64,000 nucleotides of DNA, from the NCBI RefSeq assembly GCF_007954425.1, contig NZ_CP042345.1, positions 2,168,001 through 2,232,000 of the forward strand, given 5' to 3'. Below, piece by piece: positions 1-7,249 of the stretch; position 1 is the first letter of the stretch; every line of letters begins with the position of its first letter. The notes beneath the pieces were generated by a model. It was not told the origin of the DNA and made no database searches. It saw nothing but the letters and a program-made list of their open reading frames with translations. Position numbers and translations under genes: made by a program. This DNA comes from Novosphingobium ginsenosidimutans. Lineage in GTDB: Bacteria; Pseudomonadota; Alphaproteobacteria; Sphingomonadales; Sphingomonadaceae.

Positions 1-492
1 CAGCATGGCCTTGGCCTCTTCGTCGATCACGAAGTGCCAGGTCTTGCCTTTGGCTGCGACAGTTTGCGCTGCCAGGTCGATCGTCACCATGGCCCATTGC
101 AGCTCGCGCACGACCTCTTCGGGCAGTTCGACCGGCAGCAGGCCGTTGCGGATGCAATTGCTCTTGAAGATCGGGGCGAAGCTGGGGGCAATGATCGACT
201 CGATCCCGAATTCGGCAAGCGCCCAGACGGCGTGCTCGCGGCTCGATCCGCAGCCAAAGTTCTTGCCGCCCAGCAGCAGGCGCGTGCCGATCGCATCGCG
301 CTGGTTGAGCACGAAGGAAGGATCGGTGATGCGCTTGTCGGCATCGGTATAGCGCCACGGCGCGAACAGGCCGCCCGCCAGGCCGGTGCGCCCGGTACTG
401 CGCATTTCGCGGCTGGGGATGATCGTGTCGGTATCGATGTTGTCGATCAGCAGCGGCACGCCGGGGCTGGCGATGGTCGAGACAGGCTTCAT
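1..492 (-). CDS. leuD: LeuD-like small subunit of an aconitase-family (de)hydratase, C-terminus cut by window edge
   Basis: Reading the minus strand from the ATG at 492 gives an open frame running off the left edge (about 164 residues seen). It begins MKPVSTIASPG and contains the LeuD signatures DNIDTDTIIPSREM, GGLFAPWRYTD and the swivelling-domain motif GGKNFGCGSSREHAVWAL. Its ATG overlaps the TGA of the LeuC-like gene (ATGA), so the two subunits are almost certainly co-translated. The family hydrates or dehydrates 2-alkylmalates: isopropylmalate in leucine synthesis, citraconate/citramalate or 2,3-dimethylmalate in catabolic relatives. Lying last in an operon behind an alpha/beta hydrolase and a DUF3598-like gene, with no other leucine gene visible, it is more likely catabolic (inference). 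The missing C-terminus prevents comparison of full length. Confidence 0.85.
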   Translation of the reverse strand, partial: MKPVSTIASPGVPLLIDNIDTDTIIPSREMRSTGRTGLAGGLFAPWRYTDADKRITDPSFVLNQRDAIGTRLLLGGKNFGCGSSREHAVWALAEFGIESIIAPSFAPIFKSNCIRNGLLPVELPEEVVRELQWAMVTIDLAAQTVAAKGKTWHFVIDEEAKAML

Positions 493-1856
493 GACGCCAA
501 GACCTTGCGGGGATCCGCAATCACGCCGGCCAGCGCCGAGGCTGCGACCACTTCCGGGCTGGCGATATGGGTGCGGATGCCGGGGCCCTGGCGGCCTTCG
601 AAATTGCGATTGGTGCTGCTGATCGTCCGGCTGCCGGGTTCGAAACCTTCGCCGCCGGCATAGAAGCACAGCGAGCAGCCCGAATTGCGCCACTCAAACC
701 CGGCGGCGGTGAAGACCTGATCGAGCCCCTCGGCCTCGGCCGCACGCTTGACCGCCATCGATCCGGGTACGACCAGCGCCTTCTTGATCGAGGGGGCGAT
801 GTGCTTGCCCTTGAGCAGCGCAGCGGCGCGGCGCAGGTCGGAGAGGCGGCTGTTGGTGCAAGACCCGATGAAGGCCGCGTCGATCGGGGTTCCGGCGATC
901 GGCTGTCCGGCATTGAGGCCGATGTATTCATGGACCCGCGGCGGTCCCTGAGGAATGCGCGCGTCGATGGCGATGGCCTGTTCCGGGCTGGTGCCCCAGG
1001 ACACCATCGGGGCAAGGCCCGATGCATCGATCTCGATCTCCCGGTCGAACCGCGCATCGGGATCGCTGACAAGGCTCGACCAGTAAGGCGCATCGAAGCT
1101 GGCGGGCGCATATGGCCGCCCGGCCAAATAGGCAAAGGTCGCCGCATCGGGTACAATGATCCCGGTCATGGCCGCAAACTCGGTCGCCATGTTGCAGAGG
1201 GTCATGCGCCCTTCCATGTCGAGGCAGCGCACGGCCTCGCCAGCGAATTCCACCACGTGTCCGGCCCCGCCGCCCGCGCCGTGGCGAGCGATCAGGGCGA
1301 GCGCCATGTCCTTCGCCGTGACGCCGGATGGCAAGGCGCCGGTAAAGGTCACCCGCATGGTGCCGGGCCGGGCGAGCCGCAGGACGCCAGTGGCCATGGC
1401 GTGCTCGGCCTCGCTTGAGCCGATCCCCCAGGCGAGCGCGCCAAAGGCCCCCTGGGTGCAGGTATGGCTGTCAGGCGCGACCAGGGTCACGCCGGGCAGG
1501 ACGATGCCCTGTTCGGGCGAAATCACGTGGACGATGCCCTGATCGCGGTCGGTCACATCGAACAGGGTGATCCCGGCAGCCAGCGCTGCCTCACGGGTTT
1601 CGGTGATGAAGGCCTGACCACCGGGCATCAGTGTCTGGTCGCCGCGGCCCAGACGCGTATCGACGATGTGGTCCATGACCGCGAAAACCCGCGCCGGATC
1701 TTGAACCGGGCGGCCCGCCGCCGCCATCGACTTGAGCGCGGCGGCGCCGGTGCGTTCGTGCAGAAATATCCGGTCGATCGCGATCAGGGCTGCGCCGCCA
1801 GTGGTCTCTGCCACCCGGTGCGCGTCCCAGATCTTGTCGAACAGTGTCCGGCCCAT
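489..1856 (-). CDS. leuC: LeuC-like large subunit of an aconitase-family (de)hydratase (isopropylmalate/citraconate/dialkylmaleate type)
   Basis: This 455-residue protein is the catalytic [4Fe-4S] subunit partner of the LeuD-like protein. The three cluster cysteines are present: C333 in GSCTNSR, and C394 and C397 in SGCSLC. The active-site region PDSHTCTQGAFG and the tail STNRNFEGRQG are typical of LeuC. The stretch after the second cysteine pair reads FYAGGEGFEPG, where leucine-pathway LeuC normally has something like LAMNPD, so substrate recognition has probably changed. It starts 9 bp after the stop of the DUF3598-like gene and overlaps leuD by 4 nt. Family membership is secure. Assignment to leucine biosynthesis is not; a role on citraconate- or dimethylmaleate-like diacids is my inference from context. 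Confidence 0.85.
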   Translation of the reverse strand: MGRTLFDKIWDAHRVAETTGGAALIAIDRIFLHERTGAAALKSMAAAGRPVQDPARVFAVMDHIVDTRLGRGDQTLMPGGQAFITETREAALAAGITLFDVTDRDQGIVHVISPEQGIVLPGVTLVAPDSHTCTQGAFGALAWGIGSSEAEHAMATGVLRLARPGTMRVTFTGALPSGVTAKDMALALIARHGAGGGAGHVVEFAGEAVRCLDMEGRMTLCNMATEFAAMTGIIVPDAATFAYLAGRPYAPASFDAPYWSSLVSDPDARFDREIEIDASGLAPMVSWGTSPEQAIAIDARIPQGPPRVHEYIGLNAGQPIAGTPIDAAFIGSCTNSRLSDLRRAAALLKGKHIAPSIKKALVVPGSMAVKRAAEAEGLDQVFTAAGFEWRNSGCSLCFYAGGEGFEPGSRTISSTNRNFEGRQGPGIRTHIASPEVVAASALAGVIADPRKVLAS

Positions 1857-1865
1857 TGCCCGATC

Positions 1866-2348
1866 CTAGCCCTCAAAACTCCGCCAGTCGCGCGTTACCA
1901 GCTTTTCCTGGATCGCGGTGCGGGTTTCGAGCAGGCCGTTCCTGATCCAGTGCCAGGTGCGGCAGCGGTTCTGGCCATCGTCCGAAAGCTGGATCATCTC
2001 GTAGAGGTAGAGCGAAGGATCGCCTTGGCGCTGCCAATAGAGCATGACCGTGCGGTTGTATTCATCGAGCGGGACCTCGGCGGCCCAGCCCTTGATCAGT
2101 TCGTTGTCCCACCATACCCGGCCATCGCGGTACTCGGCCGGAAACTCGCGCACTTCGGTGCGGCCATCGGCCCAGGTGTAGTGGTTGGTCTGGTGGTAGG
2201 GGTGCGGGCCCTCATCGGGAAAGCGACACAGCAGCCGGCTGGCATGCTCGTCCACCTTGTCGTTGGCGGCGTTGAAGTAGGAATAGGTGCCTTCCCAGAC
2301 GCCTTCGTGGCGGGCGAGGAGCGGCATGGCTTCACGGATATTCGTCAT
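1866..2348 (-). CDS. DUF3598-like (calycin/lipocalin-type) protein, copy 1 of 3
   Basis: A soluble 160-residue protein with no signal peptide. It opens with MPLLARHEGVWEGTYSYF and continues with CRFPDEGPHPYHQTNHYTWADG, rich in Trp and Tyr and in alternating beta-type segments, as expected of a small barrel. I recognise it from memory as DUF3598-like, which is not a checked database hit. Two paralogues lie at 6288-6743 and 25993-26517, sharing the HEG.W.G.Y opening, the tryptophan-rich core and the ending RTWHW. Start: the ATG at 2348 aligns with the paralogues but has no good Shine-Dalgarno sequence (the leader reads CCCTCCCC); an ATG at 2327 is an alternative. It sits between the alpha/beta hydrolase and leuC, with gaps of 10 and 9 bp. 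Function unknown; a binding protein or small lyase/isomerase is possible. Confidence 0.7.
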   Translation of the reverse strand: MTNIREAMPLLARHEGVWEGTYSYFNAANDKVDEHASRLLCRFPDEGPHPYHQTNHYTWADGRTEVREFPAEYRDGRVWWDNELIKGWAAEVPLDEYNRTVMLYWQRQGDPSLYLYEMIQLSDDGQNRCRTWHWIRNGLLETRTAIQEKLVTRDWRSFEG

Positions 2349-2358
2349 GGGGAGGGAC

Positions 2359-3744
2359 TTATCCTTTGTTCTGGAGGGCGATGGCGAATTGACGCGCGGC
2401 ACTGGCGCGGACTAGCGCGCGGCACTCGGTAGCAAGGCGTTCGAGCGCGATGTCTTCCGGCGCGAAGGGGATCGCGTAGGCGGCATTGCCTTCATACCAC
2501 GGCGCGAAGAAGTGCCGGGCGCGGGCAATCGCCCAGGCGCGGGTCAGATAGGCGCCGAAGCGGTCGGGGGTGAAATCGGGGAACAGGCGGGCCGGATCGC
2601 CCACCGGGAGGGGCGGCAGGGCGACGGCGCTGACACCCAGGGCTGCACGTGCCGCTTCGATCACATCGGCCCAGGGTGCCCAGTCGGTCGGGGCCTCGCC
2701 TGGCCAAGGGCTCGACAGGCCGTGGCCGGGCAGATCGATCGCCGTGCCGCTGATGGCGATGCAGTCCAGCGCCTCGCCCGGTCCGTGGACCTGCAACATA
2801 TCCTGCGCGCCCGTTTCGGCCCGGCGCCAGTGGAGCTGGCCGGTGAAGGACGACGTGTTGACGGTAATGAAGCCCTGATGGCCATCGGCCTTGGGCTCGA
2901 TGCTGGGACCCGTCGGCAGGGTCTTCAGGAATTCCAGGCTGACTGTAGTCTGATCGTCCGGCGTGCGGACCTTCTGGGCCGACCAACTGGCCGGCATCGC
3001 GCCCAGCCGGTCGATATGGGCCTGCATCGGATCGCCATCATAAGCCGTGATGAAGACCGGGGCGGTGACGCTGTCCGGCGGCGGAATGTCGCGCGGGGCC
3101 GCCAGGACGGCAGCGTAGCCATGGCGGAAGCTGTCCCCGGCGTCGAGGATCTCCATGATGATGTCATGGACCCGCGCCGGATCGTCGTGCGCATTGCGCA
3201 TCCGGGTTTCGTTGCGGGCATCGTACCAGGGGAAGAACCAGGCCTGCTCCAGGATCCGGTTCCAGGCCCAGACCAGGTGCTGGCCATAGGGTAGCGGCAG
3301 GAAGGGCGGGGTATAATTGGCGCCGAAGGCAGCCTTCTCAGCCTCGGTCCAGACGCCATAGCCACCGGCTGCGATCCCGCTGAACCGCTGCGGATGGCGC
3401 TTCAGCGCGGTGATCAGGATGATCGCGCCCGAATGGAAGCCATAGGCCGGAACCTGTTCCAGCCCGAGCGCGGCGATGAATTCGACGATCGCATCGGCAT
3501 AGTCGTTAATGTCCGGGCTGGCCTTGGCGAGCGGTTCGGACTGCCCGAAACCCGGCGTATCCGGAGCAATGCAGGTGAAATGCGCGCCCCAGCGCTGCAT
3601 CAGTTCTTCATATTCGCCGCCCGAACGCGGGCTCTGGTGGACCAGCAGCAACACCGGGCCAGTGCCCGCCCTGCGATAATGCACACGGCGCTTGCTCGCT
3701 CCGCTGCCCAGGGTCAGGTAGTGGCGGGTAATCGCTGCGGCCAT
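2359..3744 (-). CDS. alpha/beta-hydrolase-fold protein with His at the nucleophile position and a C-terminal extension
   Basis: A 461-residue protein. The first half has the alpha/beta-hydrolase layout: VLLLVHQSP oxyanion-hole strand (about 31-39), DTPGFGQSE (62-70), and a nucleophile elbow at 102-106 reading G-F-H-S-G, so the G-x-Nuc-x-G nucleophile position is His104 instead of Ser, Cys or Asp. The paralogue at 45837-46625 shows the same pattern (G-H-H-T-G). Residues from about 270 look like a degenerate second hydrolase-like half (LHWRRAETG, IDLPGHGLSSPW), making it much longer than the usual 260-300 residues. It leads the operon continuing into DUF3598 and leuCD, and is divergent from the operon at 3825 across the 12-bp palindrome at 3751. 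The start at 3744 lies only 6 bp from that palindrome and has no Shine-Dalgarno sequence; a GTG at 3819 would put the palindrome inside the gene. Confidence 0.7.
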   Translation of the reverse strand: MAAAITRHYLTLGSGASKRRVHYRRAGTGPVLLLVHQSPRSGGEYEELMQRWGAHFTCIAPDTPGFGQSEPLAKASPDINDYADAIVEFIAALGLEQVPAYGFHSGAIILITALKRHPQRFSGIAAGGYGVWTEAEKAAFGANYTPPFLPLPYGQHLVWAWNRILEQAWFFPWYDARNETRMRNAHDDPARVHDIIMEILDAGDSFRHGYAAVLAAPRDIPPPDSVTAPVFITAYDGDPMQAHIDRLGAMPASWSAQKVRTPDDQTTVSLEFLKTLPTGPSIEPKADGHQGFITVNTSSFTGQLHWRRAETGAQDMLQVHGPGEALDCIAISGTAIDLPGHGLSSPWPGEAPTDWAPWADVIEAARAALGVSAVALPPLPVGDPARLFPDFTPDRFGAYLTRAWAIARARHFFAPWYEGNAAYAIPFAPEDIALERLATECRALVRASAARQFAIALQNKG

Positions 3745-3750
3745 GGCAAG

Positions 3751-3762
3751 TTGTCCGGACAA
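3751..3762. promoter_or_regulatory. 12-bp palindromic operator TTGTCCGGACAA, site 1 (exact)
   Basis: A perfect palindrome in the 80-bp gap between two divergent operons (hydrolase-DUF3598-leuCD on the left, the seven-gene operon on the right). An imperfect second palindrome (TTGT-5-ACAA) follows at 3764-3776. The site is well placed to control both directions. It belongs to a nine-member set in this window. Confidence 0.75.
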
Positions 3763-3824
3763 ATTGTTCTCGACAAGCCCATAGTGCGGCGGCAAAGTCT
3801 GCGCAAGCAAGGGAGCCACGATTA

Positions 3825-4505
3825 ATGAGTCTGATCGGCACGCGGATGGTGAGCGATGGCAAGACCGCCCGCCAGATCTTTGAAGAGGTCATGGCCAACC
3901 CGGCGCGCAAGAAGTTCGGGTTTGGCAGCAAGCTCGCGATCGTGAACGTCGATTTCCAGCAGGCCTATACGGCGATCGACAAGTTCGCGACCGCCTATGA
4001 AACCGATCCGCGCCAGATCGAGTATGCCAACACGATCAGCCGCCTGGCCCGCGCCAAGGGCATGCCGGTGATCTGGACCCGGGTGGCCTACAAGGCTGAT
4101 GCTGGCGATGCCGGGGTCTGGGGCACCCGTACCGATACGCCGGACTCGCTCCAGAACATCAAGTACGACAGCGAACGCCACCAATACGATCTGCGGGTCG
4201 AGATCGGACCGGATGACCTGCAATATACCAAGCGCATGCCATCAGCCTTCTTCGAAACGCAGCTGGCCAGCTATCTGGTCTGGCACAAGGTCGATACGGT
4301 GGTGGTGACCGGCGGATCGACCTCTGGCTGCGTCCGCGCCACGGCGGTCGATGCGCTGAGCCACGGCTATCGCACGATTGTGCCGATCGAGACCTGCGCG
4401 GACAAGCACGAGTCCTATCACTTCGCCAACCTTACCGACCTGCAACTGAAGTACGCCGATGTCGAACCGGTCCAGGCTGTGATCGACTGGCTGGAGGCGC
4501 GGTAA
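3825..4505 (+). CDS. isochorismatase-family cysteine amidohydrolase (maleamate/N-carbamoylsarcosine amidase type), copy 1
   Basis: A 226-residue cytoplasmic hydrolase. The catalytic triad of the family is visible: Asp43 in IVNVDFQQAY, Lys136 in YTKRMPSAFF and Cys169 in GGSTSGCVRATAVDA. Such enzymes release ammonia from half-amides or carbamoyl groups, for example maleamate to maleate. It is the first gene of the seven-gene plus-strand operon, 62 bp downstream of the palindrome at 3751-3762, with a good ribosome site (AAGGGAG at 3809-3815). Its TAA overlaps the next ATG by one base. Two PuuE-like genes follow directly, so a ring-opening then half-amide-hydrolysis sequence is plausible (inference). 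A second member of the family is at 56825-57457. Confidence 0.85.
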   Translation: MSLIGTRMVSDGKTARQIFEEVMANPARKKFGFGSKLAIVNVDFQQAYTAIDKFATAYETDPRQIEYANTISRLARAKGMPVIWTRVAYKADAGDAGVWGTRTDTPDSLQNIKYDSERHQYDLRVEIGPDDLQYTKRMPSAFFETQLASYLVWHKVDTVVVTGGSTSGCVRATAVDALSHGYRTIVPIETCADKHESYHFANLTDLQLKYADVEPVQAVIDWLEAR

Positions 4506-5383
4506 TGCAGGAAGGCGCGGGCGATCCGCAGCTTTACGATTATGCCCCCTATCGCGGCCGCAAGAAGGTGGTCTGGCCGGGTGGCAAGACCGTCGCGGTC
4601 TGGGTCGCGCCCAACCTGGAATATTACGAGATCGATCCGCCGGCCCACCCCAAGCGCAAGGCCTGGGCGCGGCCGCATCCGGACGTGGTCGGCTATTCCC
4701 ACCGCGACCATTCCAACCGGGTCAGCCACTGGCGCATGGCCGAAGTGATGAGCAAGCACGGCTTTCCCGGTTCGGTCAGCCTGTCGGTCGCGCTGTGCCA
4801 GCATCACCCGGAAGTCGTGGCAGATGGTGCTGCGCGTGGCTGGGAGTTTTTCAGCCACGGCATTTACAATACCCGCTATGCCTATGAAATGTCGGAAGAT
4901 CAGGAGCGCGCGATCATCGCGGACTCGATCCGCACCGTCCGCGAGGCGACCGGACAGACGATCCGTGGCTGGCTTGCCCCGGCGCTGACGCACACGCCGC
5001 GCACGCTCGACCTGATTGCCGAGATGGGGCTCGATTACACCTGCGATCTCTACCACGATGACCAGGTGCAGGAAGTGAAGGTCCGGTCCGGCCGGCTCGC
5101 GTCGATCCCCTATAGCCTTGAGGTCAACGACCACTACGGCTTCTTCGTCTACAATATGTCCGGCCGCGAATATGCTGACACCCTGATCCGCCAGTTCGAG
5201 CGCCTGGCGGCTGAGGGCGAGGCATCCGGCACAGTCATGTGCATTCCCTTGCATGCCTATCTGATCGGCCAGCCGCACCGGATCGGCCCGTTCGAGGAGG
5301 CGCTGCGGCATATCGCTGCGGACGGCCGCGCCTGGATCGCGCGGGCCGGTGAGATTATCGACGCGTGGAGGGCCCAGGCGTGA
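4505..5383 (+). CDS. PuuE-like polysaccharide-deacetylase-fold amidohydrolase, copy 1
   Basis: A 292-residue protein of the NodB/CE4 fold, in the branch that includes the allantoinase PuuE and cyclic-imide hydrolases. Seen: VAVWVAPNLEYYE in place of the metal-binding TFDD motif, HRDHSNRVSHWRM, FFSHGIYNTRYAYEMS, WLAPALTHTPRTLDLI and CIPLHAYLIGQPHR near the end. PuuE-type members are known to open cyclic amides without the usual deacetylase metal site. It has no signal peptide, which fits a small-molecule substrate and not a cell-wall polymer. It overlaps its neighbours at both ends and has paralogues at 5380-6291 and 32195-33112. The substrate is unknown. Confidence 0.8.
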   Translation: MQEGAGDPQLYDYAPYRGRKKVVWPGGKTVAVWVAPNLEYYEIDPPAHPKRKAWARPHPDVVGYSHRDHSNRVSHWRMAEVMSKHGFPGSVSLSVALCQHHPEVVADGAARGWEFFSHGIYNTRYAYEMSEDQERAIIADSIRTVREATGQTIRGWLAPALTHTPRTLDLIAEMGLDYTCDLYHDDQVQEVKVRSGRLASIPYSLEVNDHYGFFVYNMSGREYADTLIRQFERLAAEGEASGTVMCIPLHAYLIGQPHRIGPFEEALRHIAADGRAWIARAGEIIDAWRAQA

Positions 5384-6291
5384 CCCTCGATCCGGCCTAT
5401 CTCGAGTATCCCAAGCGCCGCCATGGCTATGACCACGACCTCTATGCCTGGTCGGCGCTCCATGAGCGCCCGTCGGTCAAGTGGCCGCAAGGCTCGGTCG
5501 CGGTCTGGGTCTGTGTCAGCCTGGAATGGTTTCCAATCGTACCGGGCGGGGCCTTTGCCGCGCCGGGGCACATGCAAACGGCCTATCCTGACTACCGCCA
5601 CTATACCGCGCGCGACTACGGCAACCGGGTGGGGGCATGGCGCTTCCTCGATGCGCTGGCCAGGGCCGGTGCCAAGGCCAGCTTTGCCACCAATGCCGCG
5701 GTGGCCGAACGCTATCCGGAACTGGTCCGGGCCGTGCTGGATGGCGGGCACGAACTGATCGCCCATTCGACCGATATGAACGGCACGATCGATTCATCGC
5801 TGGCGGCAAATGCCGAGCGGGATCTGATCAACGACGCAATTCACCGGATCAAGCTCGCCAGCGGTGTACGGCCAACGGGTTGGCTTTCCATTGCCCGCTC
5901 ACAGAGCTTCAACACCTTGAATTTACTTAAGGATATCGGACTAACCTATTGCTGTGACTGGGTTAATGATGAAATGCCCTATCACTTCACCAATGGCCTG
6001 ATCAACCTTCCGCTCAACCATGAACTGTCCGACCGGACGATCATCGCGGTCCAGCAGCAATCAGCGGATAGCTGGGCGCAGAGCCTGGAAGACGCGTTCG
6101 ACTGGCTGGCAGCAGAGGCAGCCGCAACCGGATCGGGGCGGATGCTGCCGATCCATGTCACGCCTTACATCATGGGCCTGCCCTATCGCATCGCCGCCTT
6201 TGAGCGCCTGCTTGAACGGCTAAGCCAGCGCAGCGAATGCTGGTTCGCGCGCGGCGATCAGATCGTCTCCAGCTGGGAGGCCCAACAATGA
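5380..6291 (+). CDS. PuuE-like polysaccharide-deacetylase-fold amidohydrolase, copy 2
   Basis: Paralogue of the preceding gene, 303 residues from a GTG start at 5380 that overlaps the upstream TGA (GTGA) and has GGAGGG at 5367-5372. Motifs: VAVWVCVSLEWFP in the TFDD position, ARDYGNRVGAWRFLDAL, LIAHSTDMNG and MLPIHVTPYIMGLPYR. It resembles the copy at 32195-33112 (REYGQRVGIWRLYDLL, LLAHNWEQGEL) more than the adjacent copy. Two different amidohydrolases in tandem, next to a half-amidase, suggest two successive or parallel ring or amide cleavages. Cytoplasmic; substrate unknown. Confidence 0.8.
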   Translation: MTLDPAYLEYPKRRHGYDHDLYAWSALHERPSVKWPQGSVAVWVCVSLEWFPIVPGGAFAAPGHMQTAYPDYRHYTARDYGNRVGAWRFLDALARAGAKASFATNAAVAERYPELVRAVLDGGHELIAHSTDMNGTIDSSLAANAERDLINDAIHRIKLASGVRPTGWLSIARSQSFNTLNLLKDIGLTYCCDWVNDEMPYHFTNGLINLPLNHELSDRTIIAVQQQSADSWAQSLEDAFDWLAAEAAATGSGRMLPIHVTPYIMGLPYRIAAFERLLERLSQRSECWFARGDQIVSSWEAQQ

Positions 6292-6743
6292 GCAACCGCG
6301 CCGAACTCGCCCGGGCCATGCCCGCCATGCTGCGTCACGAAGGTTGGTGGGACGGCTGGTACCGCCACTTCGATGGCGAAGGGAAGATGATCGACGCGCA
6401 CCGGGTGAAGACCTGGTGCGAGTTTCCGGACGCGGGCGAGTGGCATTACATCCAGCACAACTGGCTGGAATGGGATGACGGCCGCACGGCGACTTACGAG
6501 TTCGGCGGACGGCTGGAGGGCAATAACCTGGTCTGGCAGACCGACCGGTTCGGTGGTTACGGCTGGCAGACGCACGAAGACGTGCTGATGCTGCGGCTGG
6601 AGCGGCAGGACGTGCCCGATGCCTATTACATCGAGATGATTGCCATTGCCGCGGACGGGCAGACCCGTTCGCGCACTTGGGAATGGTTCCAGCATGGCCG
6701 CCCGTGGAAGTGGACCCACTGTAACGAGGAAAAGACGGGTTGA
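6288..6743 (+). CDS. DUF3598-like (calycin/lipocalin-type) protein, copy 2 of 3
   Basis: A 151-residue cytoplasmic protein. It shares the family's opening (MPAMLRHEGWWDGWYRHFD), Cys-Glu-Phe-Pro segment, WDDGRTATYEF turn and late SRTWEWFQHGRPW with the copies at 1866-2348 and 25993-26517. The ATG at 6288 overlaps the TGA of the PuuE-like gene, and the next gene begins inside its own stop codon (TTGA), so it is translated as part of the chain. Family recognition is from memory. The repeated partnering of this family with amidohydrolases and DUF1838 genes in the window hints at a shared ligand. Confidence 0.65.
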   Translation: MSNRAELARAMPAMLRHEGWWDGWYRHFDGEGKMIDAHRVKTWCEFPDAGEWHYIQHNWLEWDDGRTATYEFGGRLEGNNLVWQTDRFGGYGWQTHEDVLMLRLERQDVPDAYYIEMIAIAADGQTRSRTWEWFQHGRPWKWTHCNEEKTG

Positions 6744-7249
6744 TCACCGCGCTGCTCTTCCTGGCCCAGGCGGTCGATCCCGCAGTGACCAAGGCCAAGC
6801 CGCTTGAAGCCCCGCGCGCTGCCGCGCCGTCCTCAAGCACTTGCGACCAGCCGGTGATCATGGTCGTTGCCGGGCCAACCCGCGACCGCGCGCGGATGCT
6901 CGCCTATGGCAAGGCGATCGCCGAGAGTCGGCTCTACCAGCAACTAGGCGGCTACTACCTCAATGCCCCGCAGGCCGTGGCGCAGTGCGAGGGCAGCCCG
7001 CCGGCCGGCTATACCACGCTGATGGTCCGCTTCCCGTGTCTGGAGAACGCCCGCGCCTTCTGGAACAGCGAGGCGTACCAGAAGCAGATCCTGCCGCTGC
7101 GGCAAAACCCTTCGGCTGGGGATTATTTTGTGACAGTTTACCCCGAAGTCCCCTTGCGCGATGATCTGATCGGCAAGGTGGGCGATAATGGCTATCGTGC
7201 CGAATTTGATGCCGCCGCCGTGCCCCAGGCCAAAGGAACCGGACAATGA
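6740..7249 (+). CDS. small probably exported protein with a DUF1330/ABM-like ferredoxin fold
   Basis: 169 residues from a TTG start that overlaps the preceding TGA (TTGA). The first 15 or so residues (ITALLFLAQAVDPAV) look like a short signal peptide. The rest matches the dimeric alpha/beta-barrel pattern of DUF1330 and related monooxygenase-like proteins: IMVVAGPTRDRARMLAYGKAIAES, YTTLMVRFPCLENARAFWNSEAYQ, and QNPSAGDYFVTVYPEV. Three cysteines occur in the mature part. Proteins of this fold often act as small oxygenases, isomerases or binding proteins. The family call is tentative. Fully embedded in the operon by overlaps on both sides. Confidence 0.55.
   Translation: MITALLFLAQAVDPAVTKAKPLEAPRAAAPSSSTCDQPVIMVVAGPTRDRARMLAYGKAIAESRLYQQLGGYYLNAPQAVAQCEGSPPAGYTTLMVRFPCLENARAFWNSEAYQKQILPLRQNPSAGDYFVTVYPEVPLRDDLIGKVGDNGYRAEFDAAAVPQAKGTGQ

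Noticed and set aside
34..1418. Long plus-strand open frames opposite leuC and leuD
   Set aside because: They are shadows of high-GC codon bias: no family motifs, and the minus strand encodes complete conserved proteins.
1..1856. Leucine biosynthesis operon (leuCD)
   Set aside because: No leuA or leuB is nearby; the genes follow a hydrolase and a DUF3598-like gene behind a regulon operator, and LeuC's substrate-side segment is unusual. Family name kept, role not.
3764..3776. Imperfect palindrome TTGT-TCTCG-ACAA as a tenth operator
   Set aside because: Its spacer is 5 instead of 4 bases and the centre does not match; noted only as a possible secondary site.
3745..3819. Upstream GTG start (3819) for the first alpha/beta hydrolase
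   Set aside because: It would place the exact palindrome inside the coding region and adds residues without family similarity. The 3744 start is kept despite no ribosome site.
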